The notes under the pieces are model-generated. The model did no database searches. It was not told the origin of the DNA and worked only from the letters and a program-made list of their open reading frames with translations. A program made the position numbers and the translations under genes. From Histomonas meleagridis (lineage: Eukaryota; Parabasalia; Tritrichomonadida; Dientamoebidae), in the NCBI GenBank assembly GCA_020186115.1, contig WSYJ01000081.1, positions 310,001 through 374,000 of the forward strand: 64,000 nucleotides of DNA. Reading direction: 5' to 3'. Below are positions 47,550 to 57,023 of the stretch, in pieces. Numbering within the stretch: the first letter of the stretch is position 1; each line of letters begins with the position of its first letter.

Positions 47550-48830
47550 TTACTCATCCAATTTGATTTCATCAGCATCCTTGATCAAGATTGCCTCGTT
47601 CTTTCCTTGCATTGCTCTTGTGGCTCCATTTATATCTTTTAATCCATTACCAGTGCAAATCGCAACAACATTTTCTCCTGGCTTTACAAGACCTTTCTCT
47701 TGTGCAACAAGTAAACCGGCCCATGTTGTAGCGGATGCTGGTTCTGGGAATACGCCACTTGCCCTTGCCATAAGTGGTATTGCTTCAAGGATCTTTTCAT
47801 CGGAAATTTGGATATATGCACCTCCGGTTTCACGTGCTGCTCTTACTGCACGAATTGGATCATTTGGAGTGGAGCAATCAATGCTATCTGCACATGTGGA
47901 TCCATTGCATGTCAAATGTTGAGTTTCATCGCCATTATTTGCCCAACATGTGTAAATTGCATTGGATCCTTCTGCTTGAATACCAATGATACGTGGCATT
48001 TTGTCAATAAGACCAGCTCCAAGAAGTTCTTTAAGACCTTTATGGACACCAGAAACAATGTTTCCATCTCCAACTGGAACACATATTACATCTGGTGCCA
48101 TGAATTTACCAAGTTTACCCCATGCTGATGGAATGCCTTCACCTGTTTGAATACCAGCGAATTGCTCGCAAATTTCGAAAGAAACAGTTTTCTTGCCATC
48201 AATTGTAAATGGATTATATCCTGTGCTGCGGTTATACCAACCGAATTTAGCGGATGCTTTCATACAGGCATTGACAGCATTGTCGTATGGACCTTCAACA
48301 AGATATACTTTAGAACCAAAAATTCTATTCTGAATAACTTTTGCTGGAGGAGCATGAGCTGGGACAAAAATGACACACTTTAGGCCAAGGTTACATGCCA
48401 TAACAGAAGTGGCTGCTGCTGCATTACCTGAAGATGCTGTGGTGATTGTTTCAATTCCGAGTTCTTTAGCTTTAGAACAAACAAAAGCAGAAGCTCTATC
48501 CTTTAGTGAGGCTGATGGATTGCGGCCTTCATCCTTAATCCAGAGATTGAAGTTAAATGGTGAGCGTTCTTTTTTAACTGGAATAAGAGGAGTTCCACCA
48601 ACAAGAACTGATGGAATCTCAGCCTTAGGATCTATTGGAAGAAATGGCATATAACGGAACATACCAAGGGAAGGATCTTTTAAGGAATTTGGAATTGATG
48701 CGCCAAGAGCTTTAAGATCATACTCTGTTGAGAGAAGGGCTTTTGGTCCTTCTTCTTCAGCGTAGTACTTATACTTGTCTTTGGGATACTCTTTGCCACT
48801 AAGGATAGACCTATTGTGCGTCCAAAACAT
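47550..48830 (-). CDS. Threonine synthase
   Basis: 426 residues from ATG 48830 (MFWTHNRSILSG); the frame opens at a TTG five codons earlier. It is a fold-type II PLP enzyme: GGTPLIPVKK, NLWIKDEGRNPSASLKDRAS with the PLP lysine in SLKDR, the phosphate-binding SSGNAAAATSV, VPVGDGNIVSG, and PEPASATTWAGL near the C-terminus. Threonine synthase converts O-phosphohomoserine to threonine and phosphate. The bacterial-type sequence with good conservation suggests a possible acquisition from bacteria, but I cannot test that. Related PLP enzymes such as threonine dehydratase or cysteate synthase cannot be fully excluded. GGCCGTTAAG lies about 100 bp upstream (48929-48938). Confidence 0.85.
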   Translation of the reverse strand: MFWTHNRSILSGKEYPKDKYKYYAEEEGPKALLSTEYDLKALGASIPNSLKDPSLGMFRYMPFLPIDPKAEIPSVLVGGTPLIPVKKERSPFNFNLWIKDEGRNPSASLKDRASAFVCSKAKELGIETITTASSGNAAAATSVMACNLGLKCVIFVPAHAPPAKVIQNRIFGSKVYLVEGPYDNAVNACMKASAKFGWYNRSTGYNPFTIDGKKTVSFEICEQFAGIQTGEGIPSAWGKLGKFMAPDVICVPVGDGNIVSGVHKGLKELLGAGLIDKMPRIIGIQAEGSNAIYTCWANNGDETQHLTCNGSTCADSIDCSTPNDPIRAVRAARETGGAYIQISDEKILEAIPLMARASGVFPEPASATTWAGLLVAQEKGLVKPGENVVAICTGNGLKDINGATRAMQGKNEAILIKDADEIKLDE

Positions 48831-49353
48831 TGTGAAAAACGACAAGACTTTTCAGAGGTTTGCACTCAAATCCCTTTTTGAAAAAATTCATCGTTTTGCA
48901 ACTGTGTAAACGATGGAACAACTGAAGTGGCCGTTAAGATGCAGAGGTCGAAATATATTTTTTACAAAAAAAGAAATCTATAAAAGTTATTTTTATTTGC
49001 AATAATGCTATCTAACACCCAAGAAATGTTGTAAATGTATTATGTTTTCATCATTTAACAATATTTATTATGAGGAAGGAAATGCATTTCGATAAAATTC
49101 TTTATAAGACATTTGGTCATTCGTCTTCATATCATGCTATATTGTACTCTGTGGGTTAACTAAATATGATGGTATTATCATTTTGACTTTTGCCCCCTCT
49201 TGAAAGTGGCATTTTTCAAACGATTGAACAGCTTTAATTCAAAGCGTTATTCACCTTTTTTGTATTGAATTTTCTGATTGTGTAACGGTGTCAAATTTGA
49301 CAAATTTGTTTTAAAATTCAAATTAATTTTCATTTGTTTTTTTGTTTTGCTCA
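48831..49353. other. Divergent intergenic region with TAACGG motifs
   Basis: Holds GGCCGTTAAG (48929-48938), and TAACGGTG (49283-49290) about 65 bp before the actin-like ATG. Otherwise AT-rich without recognised genes. Confidence 0.4.
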
Positions 49354-50421
49354 ATGTCAGAAATAACAAACCAAATAGTAATTATTGATCAAGGATCAAG
49401 TACCTGCAAAGTAGGATTTTCTGGTGACCATAACCCCCAAAAAGTTATCCCATCTCTTTTATGTGCATCCTTTAGGGATACATATGTTGGCATTGAAACA
49501 AGTAAAAGTTCATGTGTTTACAATCATAGACATCCCATAGAGCAAGGTGTTATTACCAATTGGGAAGATATGGAAAAAGTATGAGAACAATCATTTGAGA
49601 TTTTAGATGTTATACCAGAAGAATGTACGCTCCTTTTTACAGATTCAACAATTAATTATGAAAATCGCCTAAAGATGACAGAAATAATGTTTGAAAAATT
49701 CAATGTTCCATCACTTTTAATTGGCACAAGAGCTGTTTTTTCATTATATTCATATGGCCATATGACTGGTATTATTTTAGAATCAGGAGAAAATGTTACA
49801 CAAGTTGTACCTATTTATGAAGGAAATTGTTTTCAATCCAATATAGGAAGATTTCAGCTTGCAGGCAATCATGTCACTAAATTCTTACAGAAGCAAATTA
49901 ATAATCGAGGAATTCCATTGTATTCATTTGGTGGTACAACATATATATGTAACATGAAAGAGAAATGTTGTTATGTTTCTCAAAACTATGGTGATGACTT
50001 AAGGAAAGCTGAAAACACATCCGAACTTGATATAATATATGAAGAACTTGGTTTAGAGCTTGTGCTTAAAAGTGAACGTATTAAATGTCCTGAACTTTTA
50101 TTTCACCCAAATTTAAATGGATTTTATGTTAAAGGTATTGGAGATGTGGTGAATGATGTAATTAAATCTTTACCAAAAGATATACCTACGCCTCTTTGGA
50201 ATGACTTTTATTATGCAGGAGGCAATACTATGTTTAAAGGATTTCGTCAACGTTTAGCGTCCGAAATTCGATTGAAAATATCTTCGGAAGAAACTCAAGA
50301 ATATGCTTCATTCAAAGGTGCTGCTCTATTCCCATTATTAAGTACTTTTCCACAAATGCTTTTACATAAAGACGAATTTGAGGAAGATGGGAAGTATATA
50401 TTGAAATATAAATTTTTCTAA
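49354..50421 (+). pseudogene. Actin-like gene with Trp->TGA stop
   Basis: From MSEITNQIVIIDQGSSTCKV, an actin-fold frame of 355 codons runs to KYILKYKFF with one TGA at 49582-49584. At this place actins read EDMEKIW; here it is EDMEKV-stop-EQSFEIL in the same frame, so a TGG Trp codon has become TGA. Everything else is open. Recognisable blocks: QGSSTCKVGFSGD, TNWEDMEK, GTRAVFSLYSYGHMTGIILE, QVVPIYEG, YYAGGNTMFKGFRQRLASEI. Very diverged from conventional actin, so an actin-related or specialised protein. TGA is a normal stop in neighbouring genes, so it is probably a young pseudogene. Confidence 0.8.
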
Positions 50422-50636
50422 ACAATAATTTATTTTATTCTTTTTAATTTATAATAATAAATTATTAAAGCAATTTCTAATTTCTAAAAAGATTTTCATA
50501 AACATATTTTTATCTTAAATGAGATAACTATCATATTGAAGAAATTAATAACAAAAAATAGCAAAGTCGTGTTAAAATCACAACGAATAATTTTTATAAT
50601 ATGAAATCAGATTTATCTCTAAAAATTTTTTACTTT

Positions 50637-52037
50637 TTATAATGAAAGAAGTTCATCTTTTGGTACTGCGTCGACTCTTACCAATGCCTCGAAAGCGCCA
50701 ATCTGTTTCATACACAAATGACAATATTTTCTTCTTATTGCGAAGCAGCTCCAACCATTTTCCAAGTTTTCTCCAATGAATTTCATTTCGTCTTCAGAAA
50801 TTTCATTGTTTTCGGAAACTTTCTTATACAGCTCCAACATTTGGAAGTCATTTTTAATTTCTTCGTTATCCAAATCAGAAATGTTTGATATTACATTGCA
50901 CCAATTAAATAATTGTTCTTCGCCTTCTTCATAATTACCCATTAAAGGTAAATATTCGTTCATTATTAACAAATGTGCATTTTCAATCGAATTTATCATA
51001 AAGTTAAAATCAATCGACTTCGCAAGGAAATGCATTTTTTTGGAATAATCATGTTCAACTTGACTCGCGAAATATAATTTTTGCGCTTTTATTTGATAAT
51101 ACGTCTCAATGGGAAAACCTTCAAATGATAAAACAAAATGTTCTTGTTCAGTGATATCAGGAAATGTGGTACAAAATCGCTCAAGTAATTGCGTAAGTAA
51201 TGAAATATCTTCATAAGTATGAAGTAGAAAAGCAGAATATTGCCATAAATTACATGAATTAAGTTGTTCAATTGACAATTTTAATGATAAGGAATATACA
51301 TAATCAAAGGTAGGAAATGGTTCAAATTGGTTCGAAATGGATAAGAAAAATAATCCTGCAATGGGTGGTAACTTAGATGAAATATCGGCAAATGATATCG
51401 TGGAATCGGAATAATGTTGAAGTAAACAAAAAATGGGTGATTCTGACTCTTGCCTAGATAAGGAATCGTTGTTTAAGACTGAGAATCTGTTAAACATTGA
51501 TCGAAAATCAAGATTATCGGTCGAAGAATACCATGTGAAAATGGCAAAGAGAAGAAGCCAATGAAGATCATAACGCTGAAGAGGCGTAATATCGCCCAGA
51601 AGTAAACTCCAAATGCTATCGCCTGACAGTTGGTCATTACCAAGTTTGAAACTTTTGTACTTTAAAAAATCAGGTGGACTTTTGTTTTTAAGTTCAAACG
51701 TACGGGGAGAAACAAGTATTAATGGTATTTCTTCACTAATTGTTCTCCCACTTTCAATGGCTTGGTCAATATCATTTTTGAATAATGCTTGTAGAAATGG
51801 ATCACAATCAGGAATAAAAATAGATGATTGGTCCTTTAACCAGTTTGTTAAGCTTTCTTGTTGTTGATCACTATTCCAAATTATATCGCATAAAGACCAA
51901 AATGTTGCGTCTGGTGTTCCAAGGTTAATATCATAAAGCTTCTTTATTAGATCCTTAGCTGTTGCATAATTTAATGCCGAAAGTTGAGGAATAAGTTGTG
52001 CATAACCAAGAATTCTTCGAAATATCTGTGATTGCAT
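50637..52037 (-). CDS. Nup96/Nup145C-like nucleoporin
   Basis: 466 residues, all-helical. The middle (GDITPLQRYDLHWLLLFAIF and WYSST) followed by SPIFCLLQHYSD and NSCNLWQYSAFLLHTYED resembles the Nup96 helical domain, where W-x-x-x-L-A-hydrophobic-WY, a CLL-x-LY stretch and a later D-x-x-L-W-x-L segment appear in the same order. Nup96 is part of the Y-shaped scaffold of the nuclear pore. The autoproteolytic Nup98 part is absent, so this would be a stand-alone Nup145C type. The match is by pattern only; another alpha-solenoid protein is possible. Start ATG 52037. Confidence 0.5.
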   Translation of the reverse strand: MQSQIFRRILGYAQLIPQLSALNYATAKDLIKKLYDINLGTPDATFWSLCDIIWNSDQQQESLTNWLKDQSSIFIPDCDPFLQALFKNDIDQAIESGRTISEEIPLILVSPRTFELKNKSPPDFLKYKSFKLGNDQLSGDSIWSLLLGDITPLQRYDLHWLLLFAIFTWYSSTDNLDFRSMFNRFSVLNNDSLSRQESESPIFCLLQHYSDSTISFADISSKLPPIAGLFFLSISNQFEPFPTFDYVYSLSLKLSIEQLNSCNLWQYSAFLLHTYEDISLLTQLLERFCTTFPDITEQEHFVLSFEGFPIETYYQIKAQKLYFASQVEHDYSKKMHFLAKSIDFNFMINSIENAHLLIMNEYLPLMGNYEEGEEQLFNWCNVISNISDLDNEEIKNDFQMLELYKKVSENNEISEDEMKFIGENLENGWSCFAIRRKYCHLCMKQIGAFEALVRVDAVPKDELLSL

Positions 52038-52123
52038 TTGGAGTTGAGTGTCTCTGTTTGAATTCGAGTGCAGTTCAGCTTTTTGTAAAGCATATAAAAA
52101 GTTTCCTTGGAAACCGTTATTGA

Positions 52124-52137
52124 TTTTTGGCGGGAAA
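52124..52137 (+). promoter_or_regulatory. E2F-like site at the start of 52138-53397
   Basis: TTTTTGGCGGGAAAA ends directly at the ATG. TTGGCGGGAAA matches the E2F/DP consensus (TTTSSCGC or its complement). It lies in the gap between two divergent starts (52037 and 52138). The functional reading is inference. Confidence 0.4.
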
Positions 52138-53397
52138 ATGAAAAGAGATAACTTTAATTATAGGCATGCTCGAAAAGTTTATATTTCTAAATGCTTGAGC
52201 AGTGTATCAAGTGAAATCCAAGACAATGAAGAGATATTTTTTGTTCCAATTTGTTCAAGAAATTTTGATCATAAATATAGAAAAATGATGAAAAAGGGAA
52301 TATCACCATTGAAAGAAATTCTTGAAGACTTTAAGGGTGTGATACCTGTAATGACTTCCAAGTTTGTTTTCGAAGTTGATGAATTTTATCAAAAAAATAA
52401 TCAAGAAGCAGTTAATTTAATAACAGCACTTATCGAATCTAATCATAACTCTCTCGAGAGTTTAGAAGGAAATTTTCTAATATCAGGAATAGTAACAGGT
52501 CTTCCTGACTCATTATCTTTTTTATCCATTTTAATTGGATCTGTTGGACGTAAATTTCATTGCTTACTATTAAATCAAAATATAGATTATGTGTCTCTTC
52601 TTCAAATTCCAACAAATTCCATTTATGTATCTAGAATTTTAGTTTCTTTTACAAGACATGAATGCGAAATAGATCCCGACAGTTTTTTTAATATATGCGA
52701 ATGTTTATTTCAAATAGGAGATAAAGAATCTCTTAAGAACGTTCTCGAATCATTAGACAATGTACAATCAACCCAAAATGTTAATGAAATATTTTTATTT
52801 ATTGAGAAATATTTTAATATTTTACTTGATTTTGAACTTATTCCCCTTGTTCTTCAAATATATTCTAAAAGTATTGTTAATGACCTTTTGTCTGATTTTG
52901 CATCGATTCAAAGAATTCTACCATCTATGTTACAATCAGATAATCAAGATATTATTGAAAGTGCATGTGATTTTGCTGAAAGTATTGTTGACAATAAGGA
53001 ATGGAATGACTTTCTAAGAGAACCTGAAATATTAAATATATTCATTGAGCTCTCTAGATATTCCTTATTTAAAATTCGGCAACATGCAATTTTGGTTATT
53101 GTAGAACTTATAAAATCTTCAAATGAAGAACAAATACTTTATCTTTTATCCATAGGTGTTGCTCAAGATTTAGCTGATTTTTTGGAATTAGATTCTCAAG
53201 ATACAATTTTCGAAACACTTCAAGCAATAGAACATATTCTTGAAACATTCGAAGATAGTGAACAATTTGAATACATTTTATCACAATTCGCTCCTTGTGA
53301 GGAAGCACTTTATGAACTTTTAAAGAATCCAAATCAGCTAGTAGCTGAAATAGCAAAAAATATATTAGTGTTCTTTAGAGAAAATGAGTTACTTTGA
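52138..53397 (+). CDS. Armadillo/HEAT-like repeat protein
   Basis: 419 residues from ATG 52138 (MKRDNFNYRHARKVYIS); an earlier in-frame start is only GTG. The N-terminus is basic, resembling an importin-beta-binding or nuclear-localisation stretch. The rest is helical with repeat-like hydrophobic spacing, for example LLSDFASIQRILPSMLQSDN, DIIESACDFAESIVDN, IRQHAILVIVELIKSSNEEQ and FETLQAIEHILETFEDSEQF, typical of importin-alpha-like ARM arrays. Trp/Asn pairs of true importin-alpha are not obvious. It may be a diverged importin-alpha or another ARM adaptor. Divergent from the Nup96-like gene with 100 bp between starts, an interesting pairing if both act at the nuclear pore. Confidence 0.65.
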   Translation: MKRDNFNYRHARKVYISKCLSSVSSEIQDNEEIFFVPICSRNFDHKYRKMMKKGISPLKEILEDFKGVIPVMTSKFVFEVDEFYQKNNQEAVNLITALIESNHNSLESLEGNFLISGIVTGLPDSLSFLSILIGSVGRKFHCLLLNQNIDYVSLLQIPTNSIYVSRILVSFTRHECEIDPDSFFNICECLFQIGDKESLKNVLESLDNVQSTQNVNEIFLFIEKYFNILLDFELIPLVLQIYSKSIVNDLLSDFASIQRILPSMLQSDNQDIIESACDFAESIVDNKEWNDFLREPEILNIFIELSRYSLFKIRQHAILVIVELIKSSNEEQILYLLSIGVAQDLADFLELDSQDTIFETLQAIEHILETFEDSEQFEYILSQFAPCEEALYELLKNPNQLVAEIAKNILVFFRENELL

Positions 53398-53755
53398 ATA
53401 TGTTACCTGGACTTAAATGATTTTATAAATGTTTTGTAACAGCAATTTTTTTTCATGATGTTTTGTCTAAAAGCTTAATGAAATAGAAATTAGTTTATAA
53501 TTAATGTTTCATAGAATTTTTCATAATAATACCAAATAAATTTGGCATTCTTGAATCATTTGTTAAATATATTTATCTTATTCCAATTACAATATTTCAT
53601 ATACCATATTTTATTGAATTTTAAGTTATATACTTCAACATTATAAAACTGAGTTCAAAAAATAAGTCTCACATGACAAAGTAATATCAATTTTCTCAAA
53701 AACATTTCGATTTAGAAAAAACTTATTTACTTGATAAAATTATAGAAACCAAATT
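53398..53755. other. 3'-3' intergenic, nothing recognised
   Basis: AT-rich gap between convergent genes. Confidence 0.5.
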
Positions 53756-54268
53756 TTACTTAAAATTCTGTAATGTTGAGTTAATTTTAGCAAGTTCATC
53801 AGATAAATCATTTATTCCTGATTGCGTAAAGCAAATATTAAAGGAGTCATTTGTTCCATTAAAGCGGCATTGAACAATTGGAGTGATTTTTTCAATTCCA
53901 AATTTCGAGTCAGAAGGAAGAACAGATACCCATTTAAGATCAGTAAGACGGTTGTCGAAAGGACATAGTTGTTCGTATTGTAGTTGAAGATTTGTCTGCG
54001 TCTTTTTCCAATATTGATGAAGAGCCTTTGAAATTAATTTTGCGTTTGAAAACATTTTTTCTATTTCTTTATCAAAAGAATCTAAGTCAAGGCGGTATGC
54101 CATTCCTTTCCTGAAAATGGTCACAAGATTTGAAACTAATCTTGTTCTGACATGTTCATCAATATCAAGAAGTGTTAGATTAAGTGATTCTTCTGTTTTT
54201 TTCCCAAGAACAATATCTGCTGTTGTTTGGAGGATGAGGATGAGACGTTCTTCGTCGATGGCTTCCAT
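53756..54268 (-). CDS. COMM-domain protein
   Basis: 170 residues. The N-terminal about 95 residues are helical. The C-terminal about 75 fit a COMM domain: DLKWVSVLPSDS, ITPIVQCRFN, FNICFTQSGINDLSDELAKI, with the Leu-x-x-x-x-W-x-(V/L) opening and the hydrophobic final helix. COMMD proteins form a ring that, with CCDC22/93, builds the Commander complex for endosomal recycling. Length is normal (150-200). Which COMMD type cannot be told. Confidence 0.65.
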   Translation of the reverse strand: MEAIDEERLILILQTTADIVLGKKTEESLNLTLLDIDEHVRTRLVSNLVTIFRKGMAYRLDLDSFDKEIEKMFSNAKLISKALHQYWKKTQTNLQLQYEQLCPFDNRLTDLKWVSVLPSDSKFGIEKITPIVQCRFNGTNDSFNICFTQSGINDLSDELAKINSTLQNFK

Positions 54269-54690
54269 TTAAATTCAATAGGTTTGTTAGAACGATAAGT
54301 TCAAGAAATCTTTATCACGATTAATCATGAATTATATTCATTAATTTATATGGTTATCAACAAGTAACATGGTGACGATGAAATTTGACTTAATTATATT
54401 ATATAATTAAAAAAATATTTTTTTGTCATTAATCAATGACAAATTTTGATTTAAATATGTGTTGAATTCGGTTAAACATTAATGTGATGATTACTTATTT
54501 GATATAATCAAACATTGTTTTAAAAAGTTTTATGCTCTAGTATACTAGAGCTTTGCTTATTAAGTTGACGCGACTTTTTGAAAAGTTTTTATTTGTAAAC
54601 AAGTGTAATTCAGAGAGGAACGATATTTTTTTGAGACAAAAAGTGTTTTTTAACCGTTTTTCTCGGTGAAAACTCAAACAACTTAAGATA
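54269..54690. other. Divergent intergenic, nothing recognised
   Basis: 422 bp AT-rich between the COMMD and LMBR1-like starts. GCTCTAGTATACTAGAGC at about 54534-54551 is an 18-bp perfect palindrome of unknown role. Confidence 0.45.
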
Positions 54691-56358
54691 ATGGTGGGCT
54701 TAGGCGTAATTGTTATTCCTATTATGTCAATTCTTTGCGTTATCATTACCATCATATTCTTTTGGAAATATGGTGCTTTTAAACACCCATGGTATGCTTC
54801 AATTTTAATGATTACTTCTGCATCAATTCCAAGTATTATGATAATTGGTGCTCTCCCATACGACATTTCAAATTGCTTATTTGGAACTCAAGCTACAGAT
54901 TCTACTGCCTTAAAATTATTCTTTCAAATTCTTTATTGGGTTTCTTTTGCTTTATCCTGGGTTATCAATCCACTTGTTGTATCATATCTTAGCTATAGCA
55001 ATAGTATTTCACTGAAGCATCGAATTTGGATGACCATTCGTGAAAATCTTATATTTTACGGAGTTGTATTTGGTCTTGTAGCCGTTGGTGTTATTATTCT
55101 AGTAGCTACAAACCGTATGACCATTGATTCCATTTTTCCATTAGCGATAGCTTTAGCCAATGTATATGGTTTACTTTTATTATGTCTTTGTTTAGGTCAT
55201 TCTTTTGTATCCTTACCACGAGATTTATGGCAACAAGCCGATCCCAGCTATAAATACACGTATTCACTTTTCCGAATATCACAAGAAATCAATTCCGCCG
55301 CCAAAATCCTGGCTGATGGCGAAGCAGTTCTTTCCTGTGCCTACAATGCCCGTCACCAGCTTACTGGGAACACCAATTATATGTTTCAAGAAAAAGGCGA
55401 ATCACGCATCGAGCGTTTGAACCTCATCAAAGGCACAGTTCCGATCCCTGATGGCTGCTTTGAGCCAGAGACCAAGAATAAGGCGATCAAGAAGTTCCAA
55501 AATTTTGATTGGTCTCGATGCACCGATGCGAAACTCGAAGATTTCTTTTCCATTATGGACAAGACCATTACATCTCTCACCGAGTCATCTAGTTTTATTG
55601 AACATTCTGCACATGATGCCATGGAAGCACTTCAACAATATCAAAGTCATACACGTTCGAAGCTGATCGTGAAAAGGACATTTTCCATTGTATTAATTGT
55701 TTTTAATGTGATTTGTTTGTGGGGTGAGATTTGCTTAATGTTTAATCCCAAGTTTTCATTGTTTTATCAGATATCACATGTTACTATGCCGCAACTTGTT
55801 GATATCTTATTAATATCGACTCCGATCATTACATATTTAACTGTTTTGGGTTGTTGGAGTTTGATGCACTTAAAAATCGGGTCATTTTATAAGTTCGTCA
55901 AAGGGACAACAAACGCAAACACGTTAAATTACTTCGCGAACTTCTTGTGTAGACTCGGGCCGACTATAGGTTATCATTACATGCAACAAATAGGCGCCGA
56001 AGGAAGTCAATTCGTGAAGGTGATGGGAGTAATGGACGTCGTCGTGTTCATCGGCGATAAGTGGATAACATTAATCGTTTCGCCAATTTTGTTGATCCTT
56101 GTGATTGTCTTCTTCGTGTTTAAGTTGGACGAAAAGTTCGCAATGCTGTGCGGTTGCGATTGCAACGTGTTCGAGTCTGAGTTCGTCGACTTCAGAGAGC
56201 TGGAGAAAGGAGAAAAGGTGCTGACGGAGCTGGAGCCAGCAGCAAGAGAATTGGTGGAGGAGGGATTCACGTACAGAAGAGTGTTGGATGGATCATTGCC
56301 GCAAAGATATAGAAGAAATAAAAAGTTCGGAGAATTGGAAGAAAACTTAAACAATTAA
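54691..56358 (+). CDS. LMBR1-like multipass membrane protein
   Basis: 555 residues with about nine hydrophobic segments, five before and four after a central cytoplasmic helical stretch (about 190-330). The segment GHSFVSLPRDLWQQADPSYK after helix 5 parallels the GxGLVxxPRxxW motif of LMBR1-domain proteins (LMBRD1/2, lipocalin-receptor family). Likely a plasma-membrane, endosomal or lysosomal protein. The C-terminal about 80 residues are hydrophilic and end EELEENLNN. The last codons overlap the start of a 51-bp minisatellite. Base composition is richer in G+C over the final 300 bp than elsewhere in the gene. Confidence 0.72.
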   Translation: MVGLGVIVIPIMSILCVIITIIFFWKYGAFKHPWYASILMITSASIPSIMIIGALPYDISNCLFGTQATDSTALKLFFQILYWVSFALSWVINPLVVSYLSYSNSISLKHRIWMTIRENLIFYGVVFGLVAVGVIILVATNRMTIDSIFPLAIALANVYGLLLLCLCLGHSFVSLPRDLWQQADPSYKYTYSLFRISQEINSAAKILADGEAVLSCAYNARHQLTGNTNYMFQEKGESRIERLNLIKGTVPIPDGCFEPETKNKAIKKFQNFDWSRCTDAKLEDFFSIMDKTITSLTESSSFIEHSAHDAMEALQQYQSHTRSKLIVKRTFSIVLIVFNVICLWGEICLMFNPKFSLFYQISHVTMPQLVDILLISTPIITYLTVLGCWSLMHLKIGSFYKFVKGTTNANTLNYFANFLCRLGPTIGYHYMQQIGAEGSQFVKVMGVMDVVVFIGDKWITLIVSPILLILVIVFFVFKLDEKFAMLCGCDCNVFESEFVDFRELEKGEKVLTELEPAARELVEEGFTYRRVLDGSLPQRYRRNKKFGELEENLNN

Positions 56359-56845
56359 ATATAATAAACATGAAATCTTTACTAAGTTAATGAATATTTA
56401 TACAATTAAATATAATAAACATGAAATATTTACTAAGTTAATGAATATTTATACAATTAAATATAATAAACATGAAATATTTACTAAGTTAATGAATATT
56501 TATGCAATTAAATATAATAAACATGAAATATTTACTAAGTTAATGAATATTTATACAATTAAATATAATAAACATGAAATATTTACTAAGTTAATGAATA
56601 TTTATGCAATTAAATATAATAAACATGAAATATTTACTAAGTTAATGAATATTTATACAATTAAATATAATATAAACATGAAATCTTTACTAAGTTAATG
56701 AATATTTATACAATTAAATATAATAAACATGAAATATTTACTAAGTTAATGAATATTTATGCAATTAAATATAATATAAACATGAAATATTTACTAAGTT
56801 AATGAATATTTATACAATTAAATATAATAAACATGAAATATTTAT
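56347..56845 (+). repeat. 51-bp minisatellite at LMBR1-like gene end
   Basis: About nine to ten head-to-tail copies of a 51-bp unit (AATGAATATTTATACAATTA, then AATATAATAAACATGAAATA, then TTTACTAAGTT). Two copies have an extra ATA-type triplet giving 54 bp. The first copy overlaps the stop codon of the LMBR1-like gene. Because the unit is 17 codons, an ORF of repeated MNIYTIKYNKHEIFTKL appears, but there is no sign that it is translated. Confidence 0.92.
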
Positions 56846-57023
56846 ATAAATATATTAAATTTAGAAAAAATGATTTTGTCCATATAATAAATATAAAAAT
56901 AATGAAGATATTTTAATAAATATTGGAGATATTTTTCATCAAAATATTTAAAAAATGACAATTAAAATAAGTTGATAGAATAATGTACGTTAAGAGTCAG
57001 TTCATAAGAGAGCAAACACTGTA

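Noticed and set aside
56390-56698. 102-codon ORF of MNIYTIKYNKHEIFTKL repeats
   Set aside because: Open only because the minisatellite unit is 51 bp; no start context or sequence constraint visible.
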